Source of the DNA: Streptomyces sp. NBC_00376
GTDB lineage: Bacteria; Actinomycetota; Actinomycetes; Streptomycetales; Streptomycetaceae
Length of the DNA stretch: 64,000 nucleotides
Direction of reading: 5' to 3'
NCBI RefSeq assembly: GCF_036077095.1
Contig: NZ_CP107961.1
Coordinates: 186,001 to 250,000, forward strand
Below are positions 24,401-31,610 of this stretch, piece by piece; positions within the stretch are counted from its first letter, which is position 1; the number at the start of each line of letters is the position of its first letter. The notes beneath the pieces were generated by a model. It searched no databases. It saw only the letters and a program-made list of their open reading frames with translations, and was not told the origin of the DNA. The position numbers were made by a program, and so were the translations under genes.

Positions 24401-27400
24401 AAGCCCACACCGTCCTCCTCGACGTGGTCCGCACGCACGCGGCGGCAGTGCTCAACCATGGTGACCCGTCCGCCATCCCCGCCACGACGGCCTTCCGCGA
24501 TCTGGGCTTCGACTCCCTCACAGCGGTCGAACTGCGCAACCGCCTGGTCCAGGAGACCGGACTCCAGCTCCCCGCCACCCTGGTGTTCGACTACCCGGAC
24601 GCCCACGGCCTGGCCGACCACCTCGTCGACGGGATCCTGGAGCGGGAGACCGCCCACGGAGCCCGCCAGTCCCAGCAGACCGGGTCCGACGACGAGCCGA
24701 TCGCGATCGTGGGAATGAGCTGCCGCCTGCCGGGCGACGTCCGGTCCCCGGATCAGCTGTGGCAACTCGTGAGCGCGGGCGCCGACGGCATCACCGGCTT
24801 CCCATCCGACCGTGGATGGGAGGACGCACCCTCCGGAGGCCGCGATACGGACCTCGGGTTCGCCCGCGCGGGCGGCTTCCTGCACGACGCCGGAAACTTC
24901 GACCCGGATTTCTTCGGGATCTCGCCGCGCGAGGCCCTCGCGATGGACCCGCAGCAGCGGCTGCTGCTGGAGACCTCGTGGGAGGTGTTCGAGCGGGCAG
25001 GGATCGACCCAATGTCCGTACGCGGCACCCGTACCGGTGTCTTCGCCGGTGGCTGCAGTCAGGGGTACGGTGCCGGAGCTCTCGCCCAGGGTGAAGAAGG
25101 TGTCAGTGGACAGCTGCTGACCGGAACGGCCACCAGTGTCCTGTCGGGCCGCGTCTCCTACGCCTTCGGCCTGGAGGGTCCGGCGGTGACGGTGGACACG
25201 GCCTGTTCGTCGTCGCTGGTCGCCCTGCACCTGGCGGCCCAGTCGCTGCGCTCGGGCGAGTGCGAGATGGCCCTCGTCGGCGGTGTGACCGTGATGGCCG
25301 GGCCCAGCGGTTTCGTGGAGTTCAGCAAGCAGGGCGGCCTGGCCGCCGACGGCCGGTGCAAGTCGTTCTCGGACGATGCGGACGGTACGGGCTGGGGCGA
25401 GGGTGCCGGGGTTCTGCTGGTCGAGCGGCTCTCCGAGGCCCGCCGCAAGGGCCACCAGGTCCTCGCGGTCGTCGCCGGATCCGCCGTCAACCAGGACGGC
25501 GCGTCCAACGGCCTGACCGCCCCGAACGGTCCGTCGCAGCAGCGCGTCATCCGCCAGGCCCTGGCCAACTCCGGCCTGACCACCGCCGATGTGGACACCG
25601 TGGAGGCCCACGGCACCGGTACGAAGTTGGGTGACCCGATCGAGGCGCAGGCGGTGTTGGCCACGTATGGGCAGGATCGCCCGGAGGACCGGCCCCTCTG
25701 GCTGGGTTCGTTGAAGTCGAATATTGGTCATACGCAGGCTGCGGCGGGTGTCGCTGGTGTGATCAAGATGGTCCTGGCGATGCGTCACGGCGTACTGCCG
25801 CAGACTCTGCACGTCGGTGTGCCTTCGTCGAAGGTGGACTGGTCGGCGGGTGCGGTGGAGTTGCTGGCGGAGGCGCGGGAGTGGCCGGAGGTGGGTGGTC
25901 GCCCGCGTCGGGCGGGTGTGTCGTCGTTCGGGATCAGTGGGACGAACGCGCACGTGATTTTGGAGCAGGCGCAGGAAGAGCCTGTTGAGGCGCCGTTTGT
26001 CGGGTCGGTGTTGCCGGTGGTGCCGTGGGTGCTGTCGGCGAAGTCTGAGGAGGCGTTGGCGGGTCAGGCGGAGCGGTTGCTCGGTCTGGCGGAAGCTTCT
26101 CCGTTGGATGTCGGCTGGTCGCTGGTGTCTTCGCGCAGTGTCTTCGAGCACCGTGCGGTGGTGGTCGGTGAGGACCGTGAGGCGTTGCTGCGGGCGGTGT
26201 CCGAGGGCCGGTCGGTGCCGGGTGTGGTGCGTGGGTCGGTCCATGGTGGTCGTTCGGCGTTCCTGTTCTCGGGTCAGGGTTCGCAGCGGGCCGGGATGGG
26301 CCGTGAGCTGTACGAGGCGTACCCGGTGTTCGCCGACGCGTTCGACGCGGTCTGCGCCGAACTCGACCGGCATCTAGACCAGCCGGTCAAGGACATCGTG
26401 TTCGACGGGTCGGAGCTGATCGACCAGACCGTCTACACCCAGGCCGGACTGTTCGCTGTTGAGGTCTCCCTCTTCCGGCTGCTGGAGCACTGGGGCGTCA
26501 CCCCGGACTACCTCCTCGGCCACTCCATCGGTGAGCTGGCCGCCGCGCACGTCGCGGGCGTCTGGTCCCTGGAGGACGCGGCGGCGCTGGTCGCCGCCCG
26601 GGGCCGCCTCATGCAGGCACTGCCCACCGGCGGAGCCATGGTCGCCGTCCAGGCCACCGAGGCAGAGGTCCTGCCGCTGCTGGTCGACGGCGTCTCGATC
26701 GCCGCTCTGAACGGTCCGGACTCCGTCGTCATCTCCGGCGACGAGGACGCCGTACTCGCCATCGCATCCGGCTTCGCGAAGACGAAGCGGCTGCGGGTCA
26801 GCCACGCGTTCCACTCGCCGCGCATGGAGCCCATGCTCGCCGAGTTCAAGACCATCGCCGAGAACCTGACCTTCCACGCCCCGAAGCTCCCCATCGTCTC
26901 CAACCTGACCGGCGAACTCGCCGGCGCGGAGCTGCTGAGCGCCGATTACTGGGTGGACCACGTCCGCCAGGCGGTCCGTTTCCTTGACGGCGTACGGCAG
27001 TTGGAGTCCCAGGGCGTCACGACGTACCTGGAACTTGGCCCCGGCGGCGTCCTCTCCGCCATGGGCCAGTCCTGCCTCACCGACGACGAGGCCGGCTTCG
27101 TATCCGCCCTGCGCAAGAACCGCACCGAACCCGACGCCCTCACCACCGCCCTCGCCGAACTCCACGTCCGAGGCAAGGCTGTCGACTGGGCCGCGTACTA
27201 CGCGAACACCGGCGCCCAGCGCACCGATCTGCCCACCTACGCCTTCGACCACCAGCACTACTGGCTGAAGGAGACCTCGGCACCCCGCAGCACAGACAAG
27301 AACTCGGCCGTCGACGCGGAGTTCTGGGAGGCTGTTGAGCGGGCGGATCTGTCCGGGCTGGCCGGTGATCTGGAGCTGTCGGCCGATGCTCCGCTGGGCG

Positions 27401-29460
27401 AGGTTCTGCCCGCGTTGTCGTCGTGGCGGCGCCGGCAGCAGCAGCGTTCCGAGGTCGACGGATGGCGATACCGCGTCACCTGGAAGCCCATACAGCCCGT
27501 GCAGTCGCAGGCGGGCGCGTTGTCGGGCCGGTGGCTGCTCGTCGTACCGCAATCGGGTCCTGCGGACGTCATGGATGTCGTGGACTGGTGCGAGTCCGGT
27601 CTGCGTGCGGCCGGTGCGCAGGTCGTCCGCGCGGACGGCACCGGCCTGCCCTCCGACCTCGACGTTGCCGGTGTCGTCTCCCTCCTGGGCATCGACGACA
27701 GTGCTCCCGACCGGGGTGTTTCCCCGGGTCTGTCCTCCACGCTGCACCTGGTCCAGAGCCTGGTCTCGGCCGGGGTGGAGGCGCCGTTGTGGTGCCTGAC
27801 CCGGGGCGCCGTCTCGACCGGTCCCGCCGACCCGCTGCGCAGCCCCGTCCAGGCCCAGGTCTGGGGTCTGGGCCGGGTCGTGGCGCTGGAGCACCCGAAG
27901 AGCTGGGGCGGTCTGATCGACCTGCCCGAGATCCTGGACGCCCGCGCGTTCGACCGCACCGCCACCATCCTGGCCAACGCCAGTGACCACGGCGACGGCG
28001 GGAGCGAGGACCAGGTCGCCGTCCGGTCCTCAGGTGCCTTCGTGCGGCGTGTCGTGCGGGCCGCCGCAGGCCCGCACAGCGACTGGAAGGTACGGGGCAC
28101 GGTCCTGATCACCGGCGGCACCGGAGGCCTCGGTGCCCGGGTCGCCCGCTGGGCCGCCACCAACGGCGCCCAGCACCTCGTCCTCACCAGCCGCAGAGGA
28201 CCCGACACCCCCGGCACAAACGAACTCGTCGCAGAAATACAGGAGCTGGGAGCCGGAGCAACCGTCGTCGCCTGCGACGCGACCGACCTGACCGCCCTCA
28301 CCACCCTCGCCCGTTCCCTCGAAGCCGACGGAACCCCGGTCCGTACCGTCGTCCATGCCGCAGGTATCGGTCAGCTCACTCCGCTTTCCGAGATCGGGAG
28401 CGCTGAGCTGGTCGACGTATTGCATGCGAAGGTCGCCGGTGCGGCGAATCTGGATGCCGTCTTCGCGGATGCCGATCTGGATGCGTTCGTGCTCTTCTCC
28501 TCGATCGCCGCGGTGTGGGGCAGTGGTGGGCAGGCGGGTTACGCCGCGGCCAACGCCTACCTCGACGCCCTGGCCCAGGAACGCCGGACCCGTGGCCAGG
28601 CCGCCACCTCGATCGCCTGGGGCCCCTGGGGCGGCGGCGGCCTCGTGGACGTCGAGGAAGAGGAGATGCTGCGCCGCCGTGGCCTGCCGGTCATGGAACC
28701 GGAGAGTGCCCTGGCCGCGCTCGCGCAGGCGCTGACCGGCGACGAGACCTGCCTGGCTGTCGCCGATGTGATCTGGGACCGCTTCACACCGGCATTCACG
28801 GCCATGCGGCCGAGCCCGCTGCTCGGCGATCTGCCCGAGAACCAGCGGCTCGCCGAGGCGGCCGCCCTGCAGGAACAGGCCCCTGCCGCCGGCACCGGCG
28901 ACGCTGCCGCTGCCCTCCGGGAGCGTCTCTCCGCTGCCGGGGACGAGGCGGCCCGTGACGAAATTCTGTTCGAACTCGTACGTGGTGAGACCGCCCGGGT
29001 GCTCGGAATCACGACGCCCGCGCAGATAAAGCCGCGGCGTGGGTTCGTCGAGATGGGCTTCGACTCCCTCATGGCGGTCGAACTGCGCAACGGGCTCACG
29101 AAGCAGACCGGATTCCGGCTTCCCGCAACTCTGATTTTCGATTTCCCGACATCCGTCGATCTCGTCCGTCATCTCGGTGAGCAATTCGCTCAGCAGAACA
29201 CGGGCCGGGCCGGCGGACCCGTGAACGAATCCGAAGCCGTTGCGGAGATCGAGAGGCTTGAGCGCGTTCTCACGTCCATTTCTCCACAAGGCGCGGACGG
29301 AGCCGGCATCACCAAGCGACTGGAAGCGCTCCTGTCCCACTGGAATGCGACACAAGGGGCGAACCGGAGCGATCCGGAGCCCGTGGTCGACGACCTGCTC
29401 GAGACCGCGACGCCGGACGAGCTGTTCGATCTCATCCAGCGCGAGTTCGGAAAATCCTGA
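15424..29460 (+). CDS. Type I PKS 2: modules 2-4, each KS-AT-KR-ACP
   Basis: A 4678-residue synthase. The start at 15424 gives the classic MANEDKLRSYLKRVTADL docking helix; an in-frame ATG at 15382 would add a non-family extension. Module 2: KS Cys208, AT Ser656 with HAFH (749), KR Ser1325/Tyr1338 with LDD (B-type), ACP Ser1514. Module 3: KS Cys1749, AT Ser2189, HAFH (2282), KR Ser2843/Tyr2856 with a Trp in AAVWGSGGQ and no LDD (A-type), ACP Ser3031. Module 4: KS Cys3261, AT Ser3701, HAFH (3794), KR Ser4360/Tyr4373 (A-type), ACP Ser4548. All ATs read malonyl; no DH, ER or TE is present, so three hydroxyls are predicted. The last ~80 residues form a docking tail, implying a further PKS partner. 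Modules 3 and 4 share long near-identical DNA tracts. Confidence 0.95.
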   Translation: MANEDKLRSYLKRVTADLHETGERLRRAEAKDREPIAIVGMSCRYPGGVADPDDLWQLVATGTDAVGGFPTDRGWDTENLYDPQGIQPVVPGMSAGGFLYDAGDFDPDPFRISPREALAMNPQQRLLLETSWEAIERAGIDPASLRGSRTGVFAGLMYHDYAAQLADTDIPDGVAGLLGIGNIGSVASGRVAYTFGLEGPAVTVDTACSSSLVALHFAVQSLRSGECTLALAGGATVMATPSAFVDFQRQGGLSSDGRCKSFSDGADGTGWSEGVGMLLVERLSDARRNGHRVLGVIRGSAVNQDGASNGLTAPNGPAQERVIRQALANARVPAAEVDAVEAHGTGTTLGDPIEAQAVIDTYGQDRPADRPLLLGSLKSNIGHAQAAAGVGGIIKMVLAMRHGVLPRTLHAETPSTRVDWSAGAVELLTEARDWPDTGDRPRRAGVSSFGVSGTNAHVILEQPEPAAAPEPVTPQRTLPAVPWILSARTAQALTGQASRLLDLVRDNPALTPTDLGRSLALTRTRFDHGAAVVAGDRESFLHTLEALAEGRSAPGVVRGSVTGGDTAFLFSGQGSQRSGMGRELYGAYPEFADAFDAVCAELDRHLDQSVRDVVFGGSELIDQTVYTQAGLFAVEVALFRLLEHWGVTPDYLLGHSIGELAAAHVAGVWSLEDAAALVAARGRLMQALPTGGAMVAVQATEAEVLPLLVDGVSIAALNGPDSVVISGDEEAVLAIASGFGKTKRLRVSHAFHSPRMEPMLAEFKTIAEGLTFHAPRIPIVSNLTGELAGEELLSADYWVDHVRQAVRFLDGVRQLEAQGVTTYLELGPGGVLSAMGQSCVTDEAAFVPALRKGRTETEALTTAVAELHVRGAFVDWTTYYANTGAQRVDLPTYAFQRQRFWLNASSRPRTITDGPAMDSAFWDAVAQGDVEALAQALAVGPDAPFSEVLPALSDWRRRRHASDTVDSWRYRTTWRRIPGSASAVPELPGVSLLVVPEQAASGPLAEACLLALGADRTITLRLPAGQAREEIAQQLRDVLADPDQPSGIDRVLSLLPLDESDHSRAPGVPAGIAASVALVQALDDTGLDAPLWTATRGAVAARPSEPVVSAVQAMAWGFGGVFGTEYPQRWGGIVDLPEELDRRGRAQLRRVLARTEDEDQIAIRATGAFARRLVRAPLDDSAAERQWIPGGTVLVTGGTGALGGHVARRLARSGAEQLILTSRRGADAPGADALLAELEATGCRVRIVACEADDREAVAELLASIPADTPLTAVVHAAAALDDGLIDSLTTDRIAYALRAKVHGARNLHELTRDLDLSAFVLFSSLSGTVGAPGQGNYAPGNAFLDALAQQRRSLGLPATSIAWGRWAGAGLGEGDAEERFERIGAGAMDPETALTALEQALEHDETCVVVADIRWERMVAHTATRRPSPLLRDLPDFSGGSDATGRFTSGAADRAPGGSAAPSQIAHLLSLAAPERARAVLDLVRGETATVLGHTDADKVPSDRSFQDLGFNSMSAVDLRNNLGVVTGMTLPTTLVFDYPTPAALAAHLLAELSGSDDTATRPTGTPADDGTGADDPIAIVGMSCRFPGGVDSPEDLWRMLAEGADGITTFPADRGWDIDALYDPERRRPHTSYVDRGAFLLDAARFDPALFGISPREALAMDPQQRLMLETAWEVFERSGIDPTSLRGSRTGVFVGTNGQDYGDLVQNADDALAGHGVIGSLASVLSGRVSYAFGLEGPAVTVDTACSSSLVALHWAIQALRAGECDMALAGGVTVMSTPAGFVEFSRQNGLAADGRVKAFSDDADGTGWGEGVGVLLVERLSEARRKGHQVLAVVAGSAVNQDGASNGLTAPNGPSQQRVIRQALANAQLSGDQVDAVEAHGTGTKLGDPIEAQALLATYGQDRPEDRPLWLGSLKSNIGHTQAAAGVAGVIKMVLAMRHGVLPQTLHVGVPSSKVDWSAGAVELLAEAREWPEVGGRPRRAGVSSFGISGTNAHVILEQAQEEPVEAPFVGSVLPVVPWVLSAKSEEALAGQAERLLGLAEASPLDVGWSLVSSRSVFEHRAVVVGEDREALLRAVSEGRSVPGVVRGAVRGGRSAFLFSGQGSQRAGMGRELYEAYPVFADAFDAVCAELDRHLDQPVKDIVFGGSELIDQTVYTQAGLFAVEVSLFRLLEHWGVTPDYLLGHSIGELAAAHVAGVWSLEDAAALVAARGRLMQALPTGGAMVAVQATEAEVLPLLVDGVSIAALNGPDAVVISGDEDAVLAIASGFGKTKRLRVSHAFHSPRMEPMLAEFKAVAEGLTFHAPKLPIVSNLTGEVAGEELLSAEYWVDHVRQAVRFLDGIRHLETQGVTTYLELGPGGVLSAMGQACVTEDAGFVPALRKDRAEAEALMAAVAELHVRGTAVDWAAYYANTGAQRVDLPTYAFQHERYWPAPPKAAPETSADPVDAEFWEAVERADLSGLAGDLELSADAPLGEVLPALSSWRRRQQQRSEVDGWRYRVTWKPVQSQAGALSGRWLLVVPQSGPADVMDVVDWCESGLRAAGAQVVRADGTGLPSDLDVAGVVSLLGIDDSAPDRGVSPGLSSTLHLVQNLVSAGVEAPLWCLTRGAVSTGPADPLRSPVQAQVWGLGRVVALEHPKSWGGLIDLPEILDARAFDRTATILANASDHGGGGSEDQVAVRSSGAFVRRVVRAAAGPHSDWKVRGTVLITGGTGGLGARVARWAATNGAQHLVLTSRRGPDTPGTNELRDELTAMGVRVTIAACDVADRAALARLATGLQADGSPVRTVVHAAGVGQLTPLSEIGSAELVDVLHAKVAGAANLDAVFADADLDAFVLFSSIAAVWGSGGQAGYAAANAYLDALAQERRTRGQAATSIAWGPWGGGGLVTAEGEEQLGRRGLPVMEPDNALIALAQALTDSETCLAVADVAWDRFTPAFTALRPSPLLGDIPEVARLYATDNADVGDALTRTTGNGRPELVDRLRGLDAAEAHTVLLDVVRTHAAAVLNHGDPSAIPATTAFRDLGFDSLTAVELRNRLVQETGLQLPATLVFDYPDAHGLADHLVDGILERETAHGARQSQQTGSDDEPIAIVGMSCRLPGDVRSPDQLWQLVSAGADGITGFPSDRGWEDAPSGGRDTDLGFARAGGFLHDAGNFDPDFFGISPREALAMDPQQRLLLETSWEVFERAGIDPMSVRGTRTGVFAGGCSQGYGAGALAQGEEGVSGQLLTGTATSVLSGRVSYAFGLEGPAVTVDTACSSSLVALHLAAQSLRSGECEMALVGGVTVMAGPSGFVEFSKQGGLAADGRCKSFSDDADGTGWGEGAGVLLVERLSEARRKGHQVLAVVAGSAVNQDGASNGLTAPNGPSQQRVIRQALANSGLTTADVDTVEAHGTGTKLGDPIEAQAVLATYGQDRPEDRPLWLGSLKSNIGHTQAAAGVAGVIKMVLAMRHGVLPQTLHVGVPSSKVDWSAGAVELLAEAREWPEVGGRPRRAGVSSFGISGTNAHVILEQAQEEPVEAPFVGSVLPVVPWVLSAKSEEALAGQAERLLGLAEASPLDVGWSLVSSRSVFEHRAVVVGEDREALLRAVSEGRSVPGVVRGSVHGGRSAFLFSGQGSQRAGMGRELYEAYPVFADAFDAVCAELDRHLDQPVKDIVFDGSELIDQTVYTQAGLFAVEVSLFRLLEHWGVTPDYLLGHSIGELAAAHVAGVWSLEDAAALVAARGRLMQALPTGGAMVAVQATEAEVLPLLVDGVSIAALNGPDSVVISGDEDAVLAIASGFAKTKRLRVSHAFHSPRMEPMLAEFKTIAENLTFHAPKLPIVSNLTGELAGAELLSADYWVDHVRQAVRFLDGVRQLESQGVTTYLELGPGGVLSAMGQSCLTDDEAGFVSALRKNRTEPDALTTALAELHVRGKAVDWAAYYANTGAQRTDLPTYAFDHQHYWLKETSAPRSTDKNSAVDAEFWEAVERADLSGLAGDLELSADAPLGEVLPALSSWRRRQQQRSEVDGWRYRVTWKPIQPVQSQAGALSGRWLLVVPQSGPADVMDVVDWCESGLRAAGAQVVRADGTGLPSDLDVAGVVSLLGIDDSAPDRGVSPGLSSTLHLVQSLVSAGVEAPLWCLTRGAVSTGPADPLRSPVQAQVWGLGRVVALEHPKSWGGLIDLPEILDARAFDRTATILANASDHGDGGSEDQVAVRSSGAFVRRVVRAAAGPHSDWKVRGTVLITGGTGGLGARVARWAATNGAQHLVLTSRRGPDTPGTNELVAEIQELGAGATVVACDATDLTALTTLARSLEADGTPVRTVVHAAGIGQLTPLSEIGSAELVDVLHAKVAGAANLDAVFADADLDAFVLFSSIAAVWGSGGQAGYAAANAYLDALAQERRTRGQAATSIAWGPWGGGGLVDVEEEEMLRRRGLPVMEPESALAALAQALTGDETCLAVADVIWDRFTPAFTAMRPSPLLGDLPENQRLAEAAALQEQAPAAGTGDAAAALRERLSAAGDEAARDEILFELVRGETARVLGITTPAQIKPRRGFVEMGFDSLMAVELRNGLTKQTGFRLPATLIFDFPTSVDLVRHLGEQFAQQNTGRAGGPVNESEAVAEIERLERVLTSISPQGADGAGITKRLEALLSHWNATQGANRSDPEPVVDDLLETATPDELFDLIQREFGKS
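21091..21705 (+). repeat. Near-identical tract shared with module 4 (copy at 25627-26241)
   Basis: The end of KS and the KS-AT linker of module 3 match the module 4 copy almost base for base at an offset of 4536 bp. The tract uses many G/T-ending codons, unlike the C-ending codons on either side. A close relative occurs in PKS 1 module 1 but not in module 2. Confidence 0.8.
22771..23670 (+). repeat. Near-identical tract shared with module 4 (copy at 27313-28221)
   Basis: The post-AT region through the start of the KR in module 3 is repeated in module 4 at an offset of about 4542-4551 bp. The difference is a 9-bp insertion (ATACAGCCC) plus a few substitutions. The copies diverge abruptly after the KR nucleotide-binding motif. 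Confidence 0.8.
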
Positions 29461-29555
29461 CCACGAACAGCGGTCGAGCCAATGGCTGATTGACGGCTGA
29501 TCAACGGCTGATCAATGCCTGAGTTTTTCTTTCGATTTCGATGAGGAGGCACAAA

Positions 29556-30587
29556 GTGCCAGAAACGGACACAGCCGCACCTGACGCGGTGATAGTCGAG
29601 GATCTCGTCAAGGAGTACCTGCCCGGCATGCCCCGGGCGGTCGACGGGCTGAGCTTCACCGTGGCGCGCGGCGAGGTCTTCGGCCTCCTCGGCCCCAACG
29701 GAGCGGGCAAGACCACCACCATCCGCATGCTCACCACGATGGCCAAGGCCACGTCGGGCCGGGCCACCCTCGACGGTATCGACGTGATCGCCCACCCCGA
29801 CCGGGCGCGCGGCGTGCTGGCGGTCGTCCCGCAGCACAACAACCTGGACCGCTCGCTGACGGTCAGGCAGAACCTCACGTTCCACGCGGCGTACCACGGC
29901 CTGAGCCGCTCCGAGCGGCGCCGCCGCGCCGACAAGCTGCTGGAACGGATGCAGCTCACCGAGAAGGCCGACTCGCTGGTGGACCAGATGTCCGGCGGTC
30001 AGGCGCAGCGCGTGATGATCGCCCGCGCCCTGATGCACGACCCGAGCGTGATGTTCCTGGACGAGCCGGCCACCGGCCTGGACCCGCAGGCACGGCTCTT
30101 CGTGCACGACCTCGTCGAGGAGCTGGGAAAGCAGGGCGTGACCGTCGTGATCACCACGCACGACATGGACGAGGCGGCCAAGGTCTGCGACCGCATCGGC
30201 ATCGTCGACCACGGCAAGCTCCTGACCGTCGACACGCCCGACGGCCTGATCCGCTCGCTGCCGGGCGGCACGGTGCTCACCCTCAAGCTGAACCTCCTGG
30301 ACGAGACCCCGGAGTCCGTCACCGAGGCGCTCACCGCTGTGCCGTGGGTCGCGGCCGCCGAATTCGTGACGGGCGGCGCACCCGCTGCGCCCCCCTTCCC
30401 GGGCATGCCGGCCCCGGAGCCGGAGGAGGACCGCTTCGTGATCAGCGTCGAGTCCGGCGCCGGTGACGTGCTGCCCGGCGTGTTCAAGGTGCTCGGCGAG
30501 CTGAACTGCGAGGTCAGAGACCTGACCGTCCGGGAGGCAAGCCTTGAGGACGTCTTCATTCACATGACTGGTAGGGGACTTCGGTGA
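29556..30587 (+). CDS. DrrA-type ABC exporter ATPase
   Basis: A 343-residue ATP-binding subunit of a daunorubicin-resistance-type exporter. Walker A is GPNGAGKTTT (~46-55), the ABC signature MSGGQAQR is near 146, and Walker B VMFLDEPATG near 165, followed by a C-terminal extension typical of DrrA. The GTG at 29556 is preferred because a GAGGAGG ribosome-binding site lies six bases before it; an in-frame ATG at 29541 overlaps that site. It follows PKS 2 by 95 bp and overlaps the permease gene by 4 bp, so PKS, ATPase and permease may share a transcript. The likely role is self-resistance by exporting the polyketide. Confidence 0.93.
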   Translation: MPETDTAAPDAVIVEDLVKEYLPGMPRAVDGLSFTVARGEVFGLLGPNGAGKTTTIRMLTTMAKATSGRATLDGIDVIAHPDRARGVLAVVPQHNNLDRSLTVRQNLTFHAAYHGLSRSERRRRADKLLERMQLTEKADSLVDQMSGGQAQRVMIARALMHDPSVMFLDEPATGLDPQARLFVHDLVEELGKQGVTVVITTHDMDEAAKVCDRIGIVDHGKLLTVDTPDGLIRSLPGGTVLTLKLNLLDETPESVTEALTAVPWVAAAEFVTGGAPAAPPFPGMPAPEPEEDRFVISVESGAGDVLPGVFKVLGELNCEVRDLTVREASLEDVFIHMTGRGLR

Positions 30588-31504
30588 CTGTCACAACTTC
30601 CACGCCCGCCACGGCCACAGACACAGGCGTAGGCGCAGAAACAGCCGCAGACGCGACGGCGGCCACCACGCCCTCCGGGCTGCCCACGCCCTCCGCGCCG
30701 ACCGTGTCCTCCGCGTCCACCGGGCCGCGGAAGGTGTCGCAGAGTCGCATCCTCGGGTCCATCCTGTGGCGCGACATCCTGGTCACCGCCCGCCAGCCCT
30801 GGCTGTTCCTCGCGGAGGCGCTGCTCCAGCCGCTCTTCATCCTGTTCATCTTCGGCAAGGTCCTCGCCGACATGGACTACGTCGACAGTTCCTACGTTCC
30901 GCTGCTCCTGCCCGGCATCGTGGGCCTGACCGCCTTCATCAGCGCCCTCCAGGCCACCGCACTGCCCCTGGTCATGGACTTCTCGTACTCGAAGGAGATC
31001 GAGGACCGGCTGATGGCCCCGGTGGGCATCCGGCTGGTGGCCCTGGAGAAGATCGTCTTCGGCGGCATCCGCGGCTTCATCGCCGCCGCCCTCATGATCC
31101 CCGTGGGCATCCTCGTGCTGGGCGTGTCCTGGTGGCCGGCCTCCGCCCTGCCGCCGATCCTGGCCGTTCTCGTGCTCGGTTCGCTCCTCGGCGGCGCCCT
31201 CGGCCTCGTCCTGGGCACCGTCGTCCCGGCCCGTCGCGTCGGTGTGGTCTTCGGCCTCGCCCTGACGCCGCTGATGTTCACCGCGGCCGCACAGTACTCG
31301 CTGCTCAGCCTGCACGGGCTGAAGTGGTTCCAGGTGGTCGTCGGCATCAACCCGATCACGTACATCAACGAGGGCCTGCGCGCGGTCCTCCTCGACAAGG
31401 TGGACTCCGTGCCGCTCGGCATCGACCTCGCCGTCCTCGCGGCCGCGATCGTGGTGGCCTCGGTGGTCGGCATCCGCGGCTTCACCCGCCGCGCCGTCGA
31501 CTGA
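30584..31504 (+). CDS. DrrB-type ABC exporter permease
   Basis: A 306-residue ABC-2 family membrane subunit. About 60 residues of Thr/Ala/Ser-rich cytoplasmic N-terminus precede six predicted membrane segments, including FLAEALLQPLFILFIFG, VPLLLPGIVGLTAFISAL and IDLAVLAAAIVVASVVG. The charged YSKEIEDRLMAPV motif in the second loop is a hallmark of DrrB-like exporters. Its GTG start overlaps the stop of the ATPase gene (GTGA), so the two are translationally coupled. Together they should form an efflux pump for the cluster product. The long Thr-rich N-terminus is unusual but appears in many Streptomyces members. Confidence 0.92.
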   Translation: MTVTTSTPATATDTGVGAETAADATAATTPSGLPTPSAPTVSSASTGPRKVSQSRILGSILWRDILVTARQPWLFLAEALLQPLFILFIFGKVLADMDYVDSSYVPLLLPGIVGLTAFISALQATALPLVMDFSYSKEIEDRLMAPVGIRLVALEKIVFGGIRGFIAAALMIPVGILVLGVSWWPASALPPILAVLVLGSLLGGALGLVLGTVVPARRVGVVFGLALTPLMFTAAAQYSLLSLHGLKWFQVVVGINPITYINEGLRAVLLDKVDSVPLGIDLAVLAAAIVVASVVGIRGFTRRAVD

Positions 31505-31525
31505 CCCGCACCGCACCCCCGTACA

Positions 31526-31576
31526 ACACATGGCTGTGGGCGGCACCCGAACCGGGTGCCGCCCACAGCCATGTGT
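31526..31576. terminator. Very strong bidirectional terminator
   Basis: Two perfectly complementary 24-bp arms (31526-31549 and 31553-31576) with a 3-nt AAC loop lie between the convergent DrrB and ABC permease genes. Confidence 0.92.
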
Positions 31577-31610
31577 GCAGAGAGGGATACGAGCCCTTGC
31601 GCCTTGCGCC

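Noticed and set aside
15448..28304. Several very long minus-strand frames (up to 1222 residues) opposite PKS 2
   Set aside because: They repeat in step with the PKS modules, are Arg/His/Gln-rich, and mirror the sense-strand KS-AT-KR pattern.
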